A stretch of 64,000 nt of DNA from Rhodococcoides kyotonense (GCF_001645385.1 NZ_LVHI01000004.1:199-64198), one strand, 5' to 3'. Shown: positions 26,764 to 35,782, counted from the first letter of the stretch. Program-made: numbers and translations. The notes: generated from the letters alone by a model not told the origin.

Positions 26764-27146
26764 GCACCTTCCCAGCGCACCACGGCTGTTGCCGACGCGG
26801 CGCGTCGATCGGCTGCTTGAACGAGGACGAGGTCGACCGTCGTCGACGTGTCGCATTCCTGCGTCACGACTCCTCGAACGACGACGTCCTCGCCTGCAAG
26901 TACGAATCCGTGGAGCGTAATCCCGTCGAGACTTTGCAGCGTTCCACGTCCACCGGCCCACTCGCCGACGCATCGCTCGAACATGGCGAGCACGAACATG
27001 ACGTCTGCATATGCCCCGGGTGCGCCGCCGGCCCGGGCAGCGTCGGGGTCGATGTGGGCGGGCGCGAAGTCGCGGCTCGCCCCGGCCGACATGATCAGTC
27101 GTTGAAACGTCAAAGGAAGCCGCACTTCGGGCAACTGCACTGTCAT
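26760..27146 (-). CDS. MaoC-like hydratase, catalytic-type half
   Basis: A 128-residue hot-dog-fold protein. The hydratase-2 motif reads SAGASRDFAPAHIDPDAARAGG, with the Asp and His expected to activate water for addition to an enoyl-CoA. Start at 27146 overlaps the partner's stop by four bases, and its stop overlaps the ligase start. The preceding gene codes for a second, longer hot-dog protein lacking this motif. Such pairs in actinobacteria (as in ChsH1/ChsH2 and HadAB/BC) form heterodimeric enoyl-CoA hydratases. It is likely to hydrate the enoyl-CoA derived from the imported acid. Confidence 0.8.
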   Translation of the reverse strand: MTVQLPEVRLPLTFQRLIMSAGASRDFAPAHIDPDAARAGGAPGAYADVMFVLAMFERCVGEWAGGRGTLQSLDGITLHGFVLAGEDVVVRGVVTQECDTSTTVDLVLVQAADRRAASATAVVRWEGA

Positions 27147-27607
27147 CGTGGATCCTCGAAAGGAAAGTACCGGTACACACTGCATCGTTCGATCGCGACG
27201 ACGACCCCGTCCTGTCGGAGGAACGTGAGCTCGAAGTCGACGAACGAACCGTCGCCGACGCTCGTCCGCTTGGGAGTCACGCCGGTGACGCGGTATTCGG
27301 TGGTCACGACGTCGCCCGGCCGTAGTGGCTCGAAGTAGTCGAACTCCATCCGATTGGTCATCGACTGTGCCGCGGGTATCCCGCACGCATCCCACGGCAG
27401 CGGCGGCAGGACGTCGTCGGGCAGCGTGGCGTCACCCGGTGTCCAGTAGGCAGGCATCGAGAACGACGACAGCATCGCCCAGGGGGCAATCGGATTCACC
27501 GGGTCCGAGTACCGGGGATCGGTCATCTCGTGGGCTTCGACGAAACGTCGAATGGCAGAGATGGACACCGCTTCCGCGCCGACCGTGACCGCTACCGGAT
27601 CGCTCAT
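27143..27607 (-). CDS. MaoC-like hydratase, structural-type half
   Basis: A 154-residue hot-dog protein of the FAS1-type dehydratase-N group: ISAIRRFVEAHEMTDPRYSD near the N-terminus, then MTNRMEFDYFEPLRPGDVVTTEYRVTGV and FVDFELTFLRQDG. There is no RDF-x3-H catalytic motif, so it probably supplies the acyl-CoA cleft to its downstream partner. It overlaps both neighbours by four bases (ATGA). The pair links transport to CoA chemistry within one transcript. Confidence 0.78.
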   Translation of the reverse strand: MSDPVAVTVGAEAVSISAIRRFVEAHEMTDPRYSDPVNPIAPWAMLSSFSMPAYWTPGDATLPDDVLPPLPWDACGIPAAQSMTNRMEFDYFEPLRPGDVVTTEYRVTGVTPKRTSVGDGSFVDFELTFLRQDGVVVAIERCSVYRYFPFEDPR

Positions 27608-28899
27608 GCGTCGTCCTGCGGCGCGGTCGGCCGGTGGGCAAGCAGGATCTCGTCGAACACGGCGTCGACATACGGTCCGAGATCGACCGCTTCGTCGTCG
27701 TAGAAATCCGCGAACTCGGTGTAGGTCATCGACTCGTCGTATCCGAGCTCTCGGACGAGGACACTCCAACGGTCCGCGGTGTCCGACCACTGGGTCAACG
27801 ACGACGCCGCATCCTCGAGTGCAGTCGAATTCTTCAATGTCTCCAATTGCTCGGCGTTCACCGTCCGAAGTCGATCGCGTGCGTCGGGTGCGAAATCGCT
27901 GATCGTCCCTCCCGCGTTCTGGATGGTGTGCACACCCTGAACCATCGCCTCCCATGCCGTTCGGATGTTGGTCTCGAGGAATACGTCGAGCCGATCGAAC
28001 AAGAGTTGCCGAACGAGTAGTGGCAAGCGTTCCCAGCGGTTCTGATTCAACGCGACCGACCCGAAGGTGAGCGCGAATCCTGCTTCGGGCTCGATGATCA
28101 CCTCTGGGGTGATGTCGAGATAGCCACCGAGGACCGCATTCTGTATCGACGTAGCCGTGCAATCCACGACGCCGCGTTGCAGACTCTCGTACAGCTCGGA
28201 GTACGAGGCGCTCACCGGGATCGCGCCGAGTCCGCTGATCTGCGCACCCTGTGTACGTCCGGCGGCAGCAATCTGCCGTCCGCGTAATTGATCGAGCGTC
28301 CGCGCCTCGTCGGTGCACAGCAGCGCCATCCCGCCGCCGTTGTACGACGGCATCAGCAGGTGCATGTCGTTGTCCTCGAACTCCTGTGCGACTTCGTCCG
28401 TCGCATAAGCAGATTCGAGCAGCCAGGCGTGCGACTGCAGAATGCCGGCGAGAGGCGACATGTCGCCCAGGAACGACGCGTTGATCAGCGTGTTGACGGC
28501 GGGGTATTCGGCCGGCTGGTTTGCGGGGGCGAACCCGTCGATGTCGGTGCGGCCATCGCCGAGCGCGTCGTCGATCTCCGTGGCCCCGGCGATGGCGTTC
28601 GCATAGAAGATCTCGAATGTGACCTTGCCGCCGGACCACTCGGTCACCGCGTCGTAGTACACCTCCATCTTGTCGCTCACGAACGACCCCTGTGGGCCTG
28701 GAGTTTGAGCGTAGAGGTGGATGGGCTCGATCTCGTCGAACGCGTCACGGTACTCCTCTGCGGTTGCGCCGAACTCGATTCCGGGTCCACCGCCTGCGGG
28801 TGCGGAGATCGCCGCACACGATGTGACGACGAGAGACGCGGCGACTGCAGCCGCGCAGGGGAGAGACTTCCTGTAGCCGAACACCGTATTCTTACCCAC
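27604..28899 (-). CDS. TRAP transporter substrate-binding lipoprotein (DctP type)
   Basis: A 431-residue binding protein with a lipoprotein signal (SLVVTSC, Cys at residue 28). DctP-type features include the segment FVSDKMEVYYDAVTEWSGGKVTFEIFYANAI and the QISGLGAIPVSASYSELYESLQRGVVDCT region, which normally carries the carboxylate-binding arginine strand. It would capture an organic acid outside the membrane and deliver it to the DctQM pair. The GTG start at 28899 overlaps the DctM stop by eight bases. TRAP systems are less common in actinobacteria than ABC importers. Ligand unknown; the CoA ligase downstream suggests a carboxylic acid. Confidence 0.85.
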   Translation of the reverse strand: MGKNTVFGYRKSLPCAAAVAASLVVTSCAAISAPAGGGPGIEFGATAEEYRDAFDEIEPIHLYAQTPGPQGSFVSDKMEVYYDAVTEWSGGKVTFEIFYANAIAGATEIDDALGDGRTDIDGFAPANQPAEYPAVNTLINASFLGDMSPLAGILQSHAWLLESAYATDEVAQEFEDNDMHLLMPSYNGGGMALLCTDEARTLDQLRGRQIAAAGRTQGAQISGLGAIPVSASYSELYESLQRGVVDCTATSIQNAVLGGYLDITPEVIIEPEAGFALTFGSVALNQNRWERLPLLVRQLLFDRLDVFLETNIRTAWEAMVQGVHTIQNAGGTISDFAPDARDRLRTVNAEQLETLKNSTALEDAASSLTQWSDTADRWSVLVRELGYDESMTYTEFADFYDDEAVDLGPYVDAVFDEILLAHRPTAPQDDA

Positions 28900-30373
28900 C
28901 CATCTGGCTTGGAAGGAAGGTCGCCACCTGCGGGAAGAGGACCATGAGGACGACGAAGATCAACGCGATCGGCATGACCCAGGCGACGCTCGCGAAGACG
29001 TCGCGAAGGCTGATCTTGTTGCCGAGGTTGACTTCCGGGTCCTGGGCGACACCGTGGACTATGTACGACAAGATCCCGACGGGTGGAGTGATGACCGCGA
29101 GTTCGCCCATGAAGACGACGAACACTCCGAACCACAGCAACGAGATGTCGAGGTAAGCGAGCGTGGGAATCAGCAGTGGAACGGTCAGCAGCATCATCGC
29201 GAGGGCGTCCAGGAACATGCCCATGACGAGGTAGACCACCGTCATCAATCCCAGGAACTGCCACGCACTGAGGCCGAGACCCGTTGTCCAGTCGGTGAAT
29301 CCGGTGGTCAGTCCGGTGAGCGGAAGCATGCGCGACAGGGCAGTGGCGCCGAGGAGCATCAAAAAGATCGATCCCGTGCTGGCAACCGCACTTACTGCTG
29401 CTTCGCTCACCGCCGACCACGGACGATCGTGCCGACGTGCGAACAGCGCGACGAACAACGCAACCATCGCGGCAGCCGCGCCTGCTTCGGTCGCGGTGAA
29501 GAAGCCGGAGAACATACCGACGACGACGACGAGTACGAGCACCGGTACCGGCCACACCGACGCCAGCGCACGCCATTTGGCAGCTGGCGACGCCACGTCT
29601 GTCGAGACCCTTTCGGGCGTCTTGGGTTTCACGACCGCCGCGGCGGCCATCAGCGCGATGCTGAACAGGATCGCCACCGCGATACCGGGTCCGACGCCGG
29701 CGAGCAACTGCTCTCCGACGGGAACTTCGGCGATGCCCGCGAAGACCACCAGTGTGATCGACGGCGGAATCAGCTGGCCCGGAAGTCCTGCGGCCATCAC
29801 CGACCCGATCGCCAGTCGTTTGTCGTATCCCGCTCGGAGCATCTCGGGAATTCCGATGCGCGCGAGGGCGTATGTGGTTCCGACGGTCGAACCACTGACC
29901 GACGCCAATCCGGCGCCGGCGAGATTGGTGCCGACGGCCAGACCGCCTGGCATCCATCCGAGCCACGTGCGAGCTACGTCGTACAGCTTCTCGGTCACAC
30001 CCGAACGCCAGAGGAGCAGTCCCATGAAGACGAACATCGGAACGACGCTCAACGTCCATTGCGCGACGTTGTGGTACGGCAGCTTGCTCACGGTACTCGT
30101 CACCACGCCGAAATCGCGCAACGCCCACATTCCGAGAAGGGCGGACACCAGCAGCGCGAATCCGATGTGCATGCGCAGGAAGATCAGGCTCAGCAGCAGA
30201 ACGATCGACAGCACGCCGATGGTTTCCTTCGAGCCGCCGAGGAACATCCCGACCGACGACCCCGCTGCGGCAAGCACGAATACCGTCAGCGTGACCGATC
30301 CTGTGGGAAATCGGCCTGCGCGGACACGTCCTGGAAGGGGACGAGGGCGTTCCCGGGTCGCGACGGCGGTCAT
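28892..30373 (-). CDS. TRAP transporter large permease (DctM type)
   Basis: A 493-residue membrane protein with about 12-13 hydrophobic segments and the DctM hallmarks: FLRMHIGFALLVSALLG near the N-terminus, SSVGTTYAL-like VSGSTVGTTYALARIGIPEM and GYDKRLAIGSVMAAGLPGQLIPPS, the ion/substrate loop region of this family. It carries out sodium- or proton-driven uptake. The start at 30373 gives ATGA overlap with DctQ. The N-terminal about 25 residues are basic and cytoplasmic. Confidence 0.9.
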   Translation of the reverse strand: MTAVATRERPRPLPGRVRAGRFPTGSVTLTVFVLAAAGSSVGMFLGGSKETIGVLSIVLLLSLIFLRMHIGFALLVSALLGMWALRDFGVVTSTVSKLPYHNVAQWTLSVVPMFVFMGLLLWRSGVTEKLYDVARTWLGWMPGGLAVGTNLAGAGLASVSGSTVGTTYALARIGIPEMLRAGYDKRLAIGSVMAAGLPGQLIPPSITLVVFAGIAEVPVGEQLLAGVGPGIAVAILFSIALMAAAAVVKPKTPERVSTDVASPAAKWRALASVWPVPVLVLVVVVGMFSGFFTATEAGAAAAMVALFVALFARRHDRPWSAVSEAAVSAVASTGSIFLMLLGATALSRMLPLTGLTTGFTDWTTGLGLSAWQFLGLMTVVYLVMGMFLDALAMMLLTVPLLIPTLAYLDISLLWFGVFVVFMGELAVITPPVGILSYIVHGVAQDPEVNLGNKISLRDVFASVAWVMPIALIFVVLMVLFPQVATFLPSQMGG

Positions 30374-30921
30374 CGGGCTGTCTCCGTTTCGGCGGTCGTG
30401 GCGGCTTCGGGCTCGACGGCCACAGCCGATCCGGCGTCGTCGATCTCTTTGTTGCGCAACTGTTTCGACGTCAGTACGAGGTACTGGGTGCCGAAGATCG
30501 CGAACGTGATCGGGACCAGGTAGGTCAGCGGCCATGCTGCGATATCGGTCAGGCCCGCGGTCAGTTCGATGGCGCGGTTGTGCTGGGCGTGCGCGAACGA
30601 GTACACGGCTGCGAGGATGCACACCGCTGCGCAGACGATGCTCGCGCCCGCCGCGACGTAGCGCTTCGATGCTCGGGGGAACCGTGTGAAGAACATGTCG
30701 GCCCAGACGTGTTCACCGCGGTGCATTGCAATGACGAAGCCCAGCAGTACCACCAGAGGCATGTACCAGTACTGGACGCGTTCGAGTGTTCCCGTGATCG
30801 GCTCGCCGAAGACGGTGCGCGAGAATGCGTTTGCGACGGTGTGTACCATCATCGCGAACAGTCCGACGACGGCAGGAATCTCGACGATCTTGAACAGGCG
30901 TTCGCCGGCAGGAGTTGTCAA
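30370..30921 (-). CDS. TRAP transporter small permease (DctQ type)
   Basis: A 183-residue membrane protein with four hydrophobic segments and the DctQ motif AMHRGEHVWADMFFTRFP after the second. It pairs with the DctM channel subunit. It has an extended C-terminal Ala/Glu tail. First gene of a seven-gene operon (dctQ, dctM, dctP, two hydratases, CoA ligase, small protein), all joined by start/stop overlaps; the promoter region upstream holds a candidate operator at 30951-30967. Confidence 0.88.
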   Translation of the reverse strand: MTTPAGERLFKIVEIPAVVGLFAMMVHTVANAFSRTVFGEPITGTLERVQYWYMPLVVLLGFVIAMHRGEHVWADMFFTRFPRASKRYVAAGASIVCAAVCILAAVYSFAHAQHNRAIELTAGLTDIAAWPLTYLVPITFAIFGTQYLVLTSKQLRNKEIDDAGSAVAVEPEAATTAETETAR

Positions 30922-30950
30922 GGTGGAGTCTCCGCTCGAATGATGTGATG

Positions 30951-30967
30951 CGGATTACCTTATCCAT
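30951..30967. promoter_or_regulatory. Candidate operator, ATGATTA-N3-TAATCAT family (weak)
   Basis: CGGATTACCTTATCCAT agrees with ATGATTA-N3-TAATCAT at 10 of 14 arm positions. It lies 30 bp upstream of the TRAP operon start and overlaps a possible promoter on the minus strand (TTGCTA, 17 bases, TAAGGT). TAATGATGC at 30970-30978 (GCATCATTA on the minus strand) also resembles the leader motif before the two ABC binding-protein genes. Confidence 0.4.
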
Positions 30968-31011
30968 ATTAATGATGCGTAGCAATACAAATGGACGAAT
31001 CGGGCGACCGT

Positions 31012-31752
31012 TCAATACTGGCCCGACGCGCCCCCGTCGACCGAGAGCATGGTTCCGGTCAGGAAGGGGACGTCGTCGCGAAGCAGGAACGCTGCGGTGC
31101 GTGCGATTTCGTCGGCGCTCGCCATGCCGCGGCCGCCGACGCCCTGTGCGGGGATCGGTTGCCCGTCGCGGGCGAGCAACGCCCGAAACTTCCCGATGAT
31201 GGGGGTGTCGGTCGACCCTGGGCAGATGCAGTTGACCGCGATCCCGAACTGTCGCACTTCTGCGGCCGCTGTCCGCGTGAGGCCGAGCGTCGCGTGCTTG
31301 GACGCGACGTAATCTCCCCGTTTCGGTGCGCCCTGAAGGCTGGCGATCGAACCGGTGTTGACCACCTGGCCGCGTCCCGCGTCGATCATGTGTGGCAGAA
31401 CGTACTTCAGGCCGTAGAACATACTGTTCAAGTTGATCGCGAGCGTGGACGACCACTCGTCGACGGACATGTCGACTATCGTGCGATTGGCACCGGCGAT
31501 CCCGGCATTGTTGAAGAACTTGTCCGGCGTGCCCAGCGAGCTCAGTGCCGCTCGGACGTAACCTTCCACCTCGTCCGGCTTCGACACGTCCGCCCGATGC
31601 GGCACCACCGTGCCCGCCGCCAGCGATGCGGTCTCCTCGGCGCCCGACAGATCGATGTCCACCGCCAGCACTCGGGTACCACCGCGTGCCAGTTCGAGAG
31701 CGACGGCACGGCCGATGCCGCTCGCGGCGCCCGTGACGATGGCGACCGACAT
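31012..31752 (-). CDS. Short-chain dehydrogenase/reductase
   Basis: A 246-residue classical SDR: TGAASGIG near residue 8, NNAG in FFNNAGIAG, catalytic serine in VVNTGSIAS and the Tyr-Lys pair in YVASK. The Asp at the end of strand 2 (VLAVDIDLS) indicates NAD preference. The start at 31752 is chosen because it overlaps the enoyl-CoA hydratase stop by one base; the longer frame would run inside that gene. Last of a four-gene operon with thiolase, HSD10-like dehydrogenase and enoyl-CoA hydratase. Likely to oxidise a hydroxy intermediate of the same pathway. Confidence 0.82.
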   Translation of the reverse strand: MSVAIVTGAASGIGRAVALELARGGTRVLAVDIDLSGAEETASLAAGTVVPHRADVSKPDEVEGYVRAALSSLGTPDKFFNNAGIAGANRTIVDMSVDEWSSTLAINLNSMFYGLKYVLPHMIDAGRGQVVNTGSIASLQGAPKRGDYVASKHATLGLTRTAAAEVRQFGIAVNCICPGSTDTPIIGKFRALLARDGQPIPAQGVGGRGMASADEIARTAAFLLRDDVPFLTGTMLSVDGGASGQY

Positions 31753-32510
31753 CACCGGCCCTTCCATACGGGTGGCCGCTTCTCCTTGAATGCCGTCGCA
31801 CCTTCGCGGGCATCCTCCGACGAGCGGACGGGCTCGTAGATCTTCCACATCTCGGCGAATTGCTCGTCGTTCGACCAGTCGCGTGCCTTGGTGATGATCT
31901 CCTTGGTCGCGCGGACTGCAAGCGGCCCGTTCTTCGCGATCTTCCTGGCCAGTTCCAGCGCGGTGGACAACGCTTCACCGGCAGGGGTCAGTCTGTTGAC
32001 GAGTCCGGCGTCGGTTGCTTGCTGGGCGCTGATGAAATCGCCTGTGAGGCACCATTCCACGGCGAGAGCACGTGGAACCCGCTGTGGGAGCCTCAGCAAT
32101 CCGCCGCCGCCGGCGAGTAGTCCGCGCTTGACTTCGGGCAGTCCGAACACCGCGGTCTCCGACGCCACGACGAGATCGCAGGCGAGCACGATCTCGAAAC
32201 CGCCTGCTACGGCGTGTCCTTCGACTGCGGCGATGAGCGGTTTGGCAGGAGGAGTCTCGGCCAGACCGGCGAAACCGCGTCCCGGTATCGACGGTTTCTC
32301 CCCTGCGAGAAAGGCTTTCAGGTCCATACCGGTGCAGAAGCTCTTACCTTCTCCGGCGATGACGCCTGCGACGAGGTCGTCACGTTCGTCGAGCTCGTCC
32401 ATCGCGTCGGCGATGCTCCGCGCCGTGGCGGTGTCGATCGCGTTGCGCACCTCCGGGCGCGCGATGGTCACGACCTGAACACCGTCGATCTGCTCGATCT
32501 TCACGGTCAT
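31752..32510 (-). CDS. Enoyl-CoA hydratase/isomerase (crotonase family)
   Basis: A 252-residue crotonase-fold protein. The oxyanion-hole segments are GEGKSFCTGMDLKAF (about 60) and EGHAVAGGFEIVLACDLVVAS (about 110), where the position equivalent to the first catalytic Glu of crotonase reads GGGLLRL further on. One classical Glu may be missing, so hydration, isomerisation or another crotonase reaction are all possible. Overlaps the HSD10-like gene by four bases. Works on acyl-CoA intermediates in the beta-oxidation operon. Confidence 0.83.
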   Translation of the reverse strand: MTVKIEQIDGVQVVTIARPEVRNAIDTATARSIADAMDELDERDDLVAGVIAGEGKSFCTGMDLKAFLAGEKPSIPGRGFAGLAETPPAKPLIAAVEGHAVAGGFEIVLACDLVVASETAVFGLPEVKRGLLAGGGGLLRLPQRVPRALAVEWCLTGDFISAQQATDAGLVNRLTPAGEALSTALELARKIAKNGPLAVRATKEIITKARDWSNDEQFAEMWKIYEPVRSSEDAREGATAFKEKRPPVWKGR

Positions 32511-33271
32511 CGCGGTGCCATTCGGATCGCGCCGTCGAGACGGATGACCTCACCGTTGATCATCGCGTTGTCCACGATGTGCAGCGCAAGTTTCGCGTAC
32601 TCGTCTGCATCGCCGAGCCGTGCCGGGTGCGGAATCTGAGCGGCCAGACCGTCGCGAATGTCCTGCGAGAACCGTGACAGGATCGGGGTGTCGAAGATGC
32701 CGGGAGCAATGCTGTTGACGCGTACCAGTTTTCGGGCGAGATCCCGGGCCGCGACGAGCGTCATGCCCACGACGCCTGCTTTGGCCGACGCGTACGGGAT
32801 CTGACCGATCTGGCCTTCCCATGCGGCCACGGAGGCCGTCATGATCACGACGCCTCGTTCGCCGTCGACCGGCTCGTTGCGCACCATGCGCGCAGCGCCG
32901 AGGCGCAGGACGTTGAAGCTTCCGATCAGGTTGGTCTGGATCAGTGAGGTATACAGCTCCAGCGAGCCTGGGCTTCCGTCCTTCTCGACGACGCGCACCG
33001 TACCCCCGCGTCCGGCGCAGTGGATCACGGACCGCAGTGGCGCCCGCGCCTCGGCGAGGTCGAGGGCCGCGTCCACGGCGTCGGGATCGGCCACGTCGGC
33101 GGGACCGAATTGCACGAGGTCGCCGAGTTCCTGCGCGACGTCCTTACCCGCGGACTGTGGGAGGTCGACGATGACGGTGTGCACTCCGGCGGCCGTGAGC
33201 CGTTTGACCGTCGCGAGCCCGAGGCCGGACGCGCCGCCCGTGACGACGGCGGACGAGTTGCTGAGATCCAT
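32507..33271 (-). CDS. HSD10-like 3-hydroxyacyl-CoA dehydrogenase (SDR)
   Basis: A 254-residue SDR resembling type II 3-hydroxyacyl-CoA dehydrogenases: GGASGLGLATVKRL at the start, the Asp of VDLPQS for NAD, the inserted loop RVVEKDGSPGSLELYTSLIQTNLIGSFNVLR, catalytic VVIMTASVAAWEGQIGQIPYASAK, and SIAPGIFDTPIL. HSD10-type enzymes oxidise 3-hydroxy-2-methylacyl-CoA and steroid alcohols. It sits between thiolase and enoyl-CoA hydratase, which fits the third step of beta-oxidation. The ATG follows an AAGGAG site. Confidence 0.87.
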   Translation of the reverse strand: MDLSNSSAVVTGGASGLGLATVKRLTAAGVHTVIVDLPQSAGKDVAQELGDLVQFGPADVADPDAVDAALDLAEARAPLRSVIHCAGRGGTVRVVEKDGSPGSLELYTSLIQTNLIGSFNVLRLGAARMVRNEPVDGERGVVIMTASVAAWEGQIGQIPYASAKAGVVGMTLVAARDLARKLVRVNSIAPGIFDTPILSRFSQDIRDGLAAQIPHPARLGDADEYAKLALHIVDNAMINGEVIRLDGAIRMAPR

Positions 33272-33284
33272 GAATTCTGGCTCC

Positions 33285-34439
33285 TTATCTCGGAATTTCG
33301 ATGATGGTGGCGTTTGCCATGCCGCCCGCTTCGCACATGGTCTGCAGTCCGTAGCGTCCGCCGGTGCGTTCGAGGTGGTTGATCATGGTGGTCATGATCC
33401 GCGCCCCGGACGCACCCAGTGGATGACCGAGCGCGATCGCGCCACCGACGGGATTGAGGACGTCCTCCGACACGCCGAGTTCTTTCGCCCATGCCAGCGG
33501 CACCGAGGCGAATGCCTCGTTGACCTCGAACGTATCGATGTCGGCGAGGGTGAGTCCGGCTTTCTTCAGCACCTTCTCGGTGGCAGGAATCGGACCGGTC
33601 AACATCAACAGCGGGTCATCGCCGACGACGGCCGACGCGACGATCCTCGCGCGTGGACGCAGGCCCAGTTCCTTCGCACGATCCTCGCTCATGACCAGCA
33701 GCGCCGCCGCACCGTCGGTGATCTGAGACGCATTGCCCGCGGTCACCGTCCACTCGAGATCCGGGAACTGTGCACGTCGTTCGTCGGTTCCGAACACTGC
33801 CTTGAGCCCGCTCAGCTTCTCGGTCGTCGTACCCGTTCGGATGGTCTCGTCGGCGTCGAGTCCGCCGACCGGCACGATCTCACCCGAGAAGTCGACAGCG
33901 GACGCCCGCTCGTGCGAGCGCGCCGAGTAGTCGTCGAGTTCCGACCTCGAGAGAGCCCATTTTCGGGCGACGAGCTCGGCCGAAATTCCCTGGGGAACGA
34001 GCGTCGGGAAACGATTGCGGACGCCTTCGCCGAAGGGGTCCGCGTCGCCGTAGGCACTTCCCATCGGCACCCGACTCATCGACTCGACACCACCTGCGAT
34101 CGCGATCTCGTACGCGCCTGCGATCACCCCCTGGACGGCGAAATCGACTGCCTGCTGGCCTGACCCGCACTTTCGCTCGACAGTCACGGACGGGACGTGC
34201 ACCGGGAACCCTGCGGACAGGACTGCCTGACGCCCGGGCGTGCCTGCCTGCTCGCCGTTGCCGCCGACGCAGCCGATGACGACGTCGTCGACGAGTCCGG
34301 CGTCGAGCTGGGATCGATCGACCAGGTGCCGCAGCACCTGGCCCAGCAGATCTGCGGGATGCAGGTGCGACAGGCCCCCGCCCGACTTTCCCTTGCCCAT
34401 CGGTGATCGAACGGCATCGACGATGACTGCTCGAGTCAT
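33285..34439 (-). CDS. Acetyl-CoA acyltransferase (thiolase)
   Basis: A 384-residue true thiolase. The nucleophile Cys is at residue 91 in VERKCGSGQQA, the histidine block is NEAFASVPLAW, GHPLGASGAR precedes the C-terminal catalytic Cys in MCEAGGMANA. It cleaves a 3-oxoacyl-CoA with CoA to acetyl- or propionyl-CoA and a shortened acyl-CoA. First gene of a minus-strand beta-oxidation operon whose promoter is shared with the divergent acyl-CoA dehydrogenase operon and carries two operator-like palindromes. Unlike the SCP2-type proteins elsewhere in the window, it has all thiolase residues. Confidence 0.92.
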   Translation of the reverse strand: MTRAVIVDAVRSPMGKGKSGGGLSHLHPADLLGQVLRHLVDRSQLDAGLVDDVVIGCVGGNGEQAGTPGRQAVLSAGFPVHVPSVTVERKCGSGQQAVDFAVQGVIAGAYEIAIAGGVESMSRVPMGSAYGDADPFGEGVRNRFPTLVPQGISAELVARKWALSRSELDDYSARSHERASAVDFSGEIVPVGGLDADETIRTGTTTEKLSGLKAVFGTDERRAQFPDLEWTVTAGNASQITDGAAALLVMSEDRAKELGLRPRARIVASAVVGDDPLLMLTGPIPATEKVLKKAGLTLADIDTFEVNEAFASVPLAWAKELGVSEDVLNPVGGAIALGHPLGASGARIMTTMINHLERTGGRYGLQTMCEAGGMANATIIEIPR

Positions 34440-34484
34440 GAAAACCCTCCTGAAGCAGGTTTCTGGAAACTCTTCGAGAGATTG

Positions 34485-34501
34485 ATGATTATGTTTAGCA
34501 T
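34485..34501. promoter_or_regulatory. Candidate operator, ATGATTA-N3-TAATCAT family
   Basis: ATGATTATGTTTAGCAT agrees with the family pattern at 12 of 14 arm positions. It overlaps a CATAAT hexamer on the minus strand that could be the -10 box of the thiolase operon starting at 34439. Confidence 0.6.
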
Positions 34502-34545
34502 GAACCTAGTGCCCGACGGTGTGAATCTTGTACCGTGGGTCACAC

Positions 34546-34562
34546 CAGATTAGTATAATCAT
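34546..34562. promoter_or_regulatory. Candidate operator over TATAAT of the acyl-CoA dehydrogenase operon
   Basis: CAGATTAGTATAATCAT agrees at 12 of 14 arm positions; its inner part GATTA-GTA-TAATC is a perfect palindrome. A perfect -10 hexamer TATAAT (34554-34559) lies inside it, so a bound protein would block the promoter of the gene starting at 34582. Confidence 0.65.
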
Positions 34563-34581
34563 GAGCATGAAAGGGGTGGCC

Positions 34582-35751
34582 ATGTCTGCCAGCACTCTTA
34601 CGGACGACGAACGCGCCATCAGAGAAGTGGCCGCCAAGATCGCCCGCGAGCGGTATGCGCCCAAAGCGGCACAGTGGGACGCGGACCGAACGGCATTTCC
34701 GCTCGAAGAGCGTCGGTTCCTCGGGTCGTTGGGGTTGCTGGGCATTGCCCTCCCCGAGCGATTCGGAGGGGGAGGGGCGCCACTTCAGCTGGCACTGAAC
34801 GTGATCGAGGAGTTCGCCTACCACTGCCGGCCGGCCGCCTTCCAGATCTTCGAGGCCAACACGGGACCTGCCCAGGTTGTCGCCCGCATCGGCACGGAAG
34901 AGCAGCGCGAGCGCTTCCTGCCCGGAATCATTGCCGGCGACATCACGATGGCCGTTGCGATTTCCGAACCGGACGCAGGCTCGGCAGCGACGGACTTGAC
35001 CACCAAGGCAACGCTAGACGGTGACACGGTCCGCGTCAGCGGAAACAAGCGGTGGATCTCCAACGGTTCCGAAGCCGACGTCTACCTCGTCTATTCGAGG
35101 TTGAACGACGCGCCGGGTGCGAAAGGCATCGGCGCGGTTCTCGTCGAGGCGAATCGCGAAGGTGTCAGTTTCGGAGCTCGGGAGAAGCTCATGGGCTTTC
35201 GAGGCATCCCATCCGCAGACATCTACTTCGACGACGTCGTGGTGCCCGCGTCCAACATCGTCGTGCGGCCGGGTGGATTCCGAACGCTCTTCACGGCGTT
35301 CTCCATCGAGCGCCTCGGCAATTCGACGATGAGTCTCGCGCTGGGACAAGCTGCCCTCGATCAGTCGATCCGCTACGTCCAGGAGCGGATGCAGTTCGGC
35401 AAGCCGCTCATCGAGTTCCAGGCCGTCCAGATGACCATCGCCGACATGACGCTTCAGGTCGAGGCCGCGCGGCTGCTGTTGCAGCGGGCTGCGGCGTCGG
35501 TGACCGACGGTGAAGAGTTGCCCAACTCGCTGCACGTGTCGCTCGCCAAGTGCACTGCCAACGAGATGGCGAAGAAAGTCACCGATCTCGCGATGCAGCT
35601 GCACGGCGGCAACGGCTACACCGAGGAGTTCGGCATCGAGCGCATGCACCGCGACGCGCACGGGTGGGCACTCGCCGGCGGTACGCCGACGATGCAGCGG
35701 ACCCGAATAGTTTCCGAATTACTGGGACGGTCGTTCGATCAACGCGCTTGA
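34582..35751 (+). CDS. Acyl-CoA dehydrogenase
   Basis: A 389-residue FAD enzyme introducing the 2,3-double bond in an acyl-CoA. The ATG at 34582 is chosen for its AAAGGGG site; ATGs at 34561 and 34567 are upstream but the first overlaps the operator-like palindrome. Flavin and substrate motifs include AISEPDAGSAATDL and QLHGGNGYTEEFGIERMHRDA. The C-terminal position of the usual YEGT glutamate reads LAGGTPT, without Glu. An alternative Glu occurs in FSIERLGNS, the site used by isovaleryl-CoA and long-chain dehydrogenases, so a branched substrate is plausible. First gene of the long plus-strand operon reaching 44509. Confidence 0.88.
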   Translation: MSASTLTDDERAIREVAAKIARERYAPKAAQWDADRTAFPLEERRFLGSLGLLGIALPERFGGGGAPLQLALNVIEEFAYHCRPAAFQIFEANTGPAQVVARIGTEEQRERFLPGIIAGDITMAVAISEPDAGSAATDLTTKATLDGDTVRVSGNKRWISNGSEADVYLVYSRLNDAPGAKGIGAVLVEANREGVSFGAREKLMGFRGIPSADIYFDDVVVPASNIVVRPGGFRTLFTAFSIERLGNSTMSLALGQAALDQSIRYVQERMQFGKPLIEFQAVQMTIADMTLQVEAARLLLQRAAASVTDGEELPNSLHVSLAKCTANEMAKKVTDLAMQLHGGNGYTEEFGIERMHRDAHGWALAGGTPTMQRTRIVSELLGRSFDQRA

Positions 35752-35782
35752 ATAGACGAGTAACTTGAGAAGGAGTACAACA

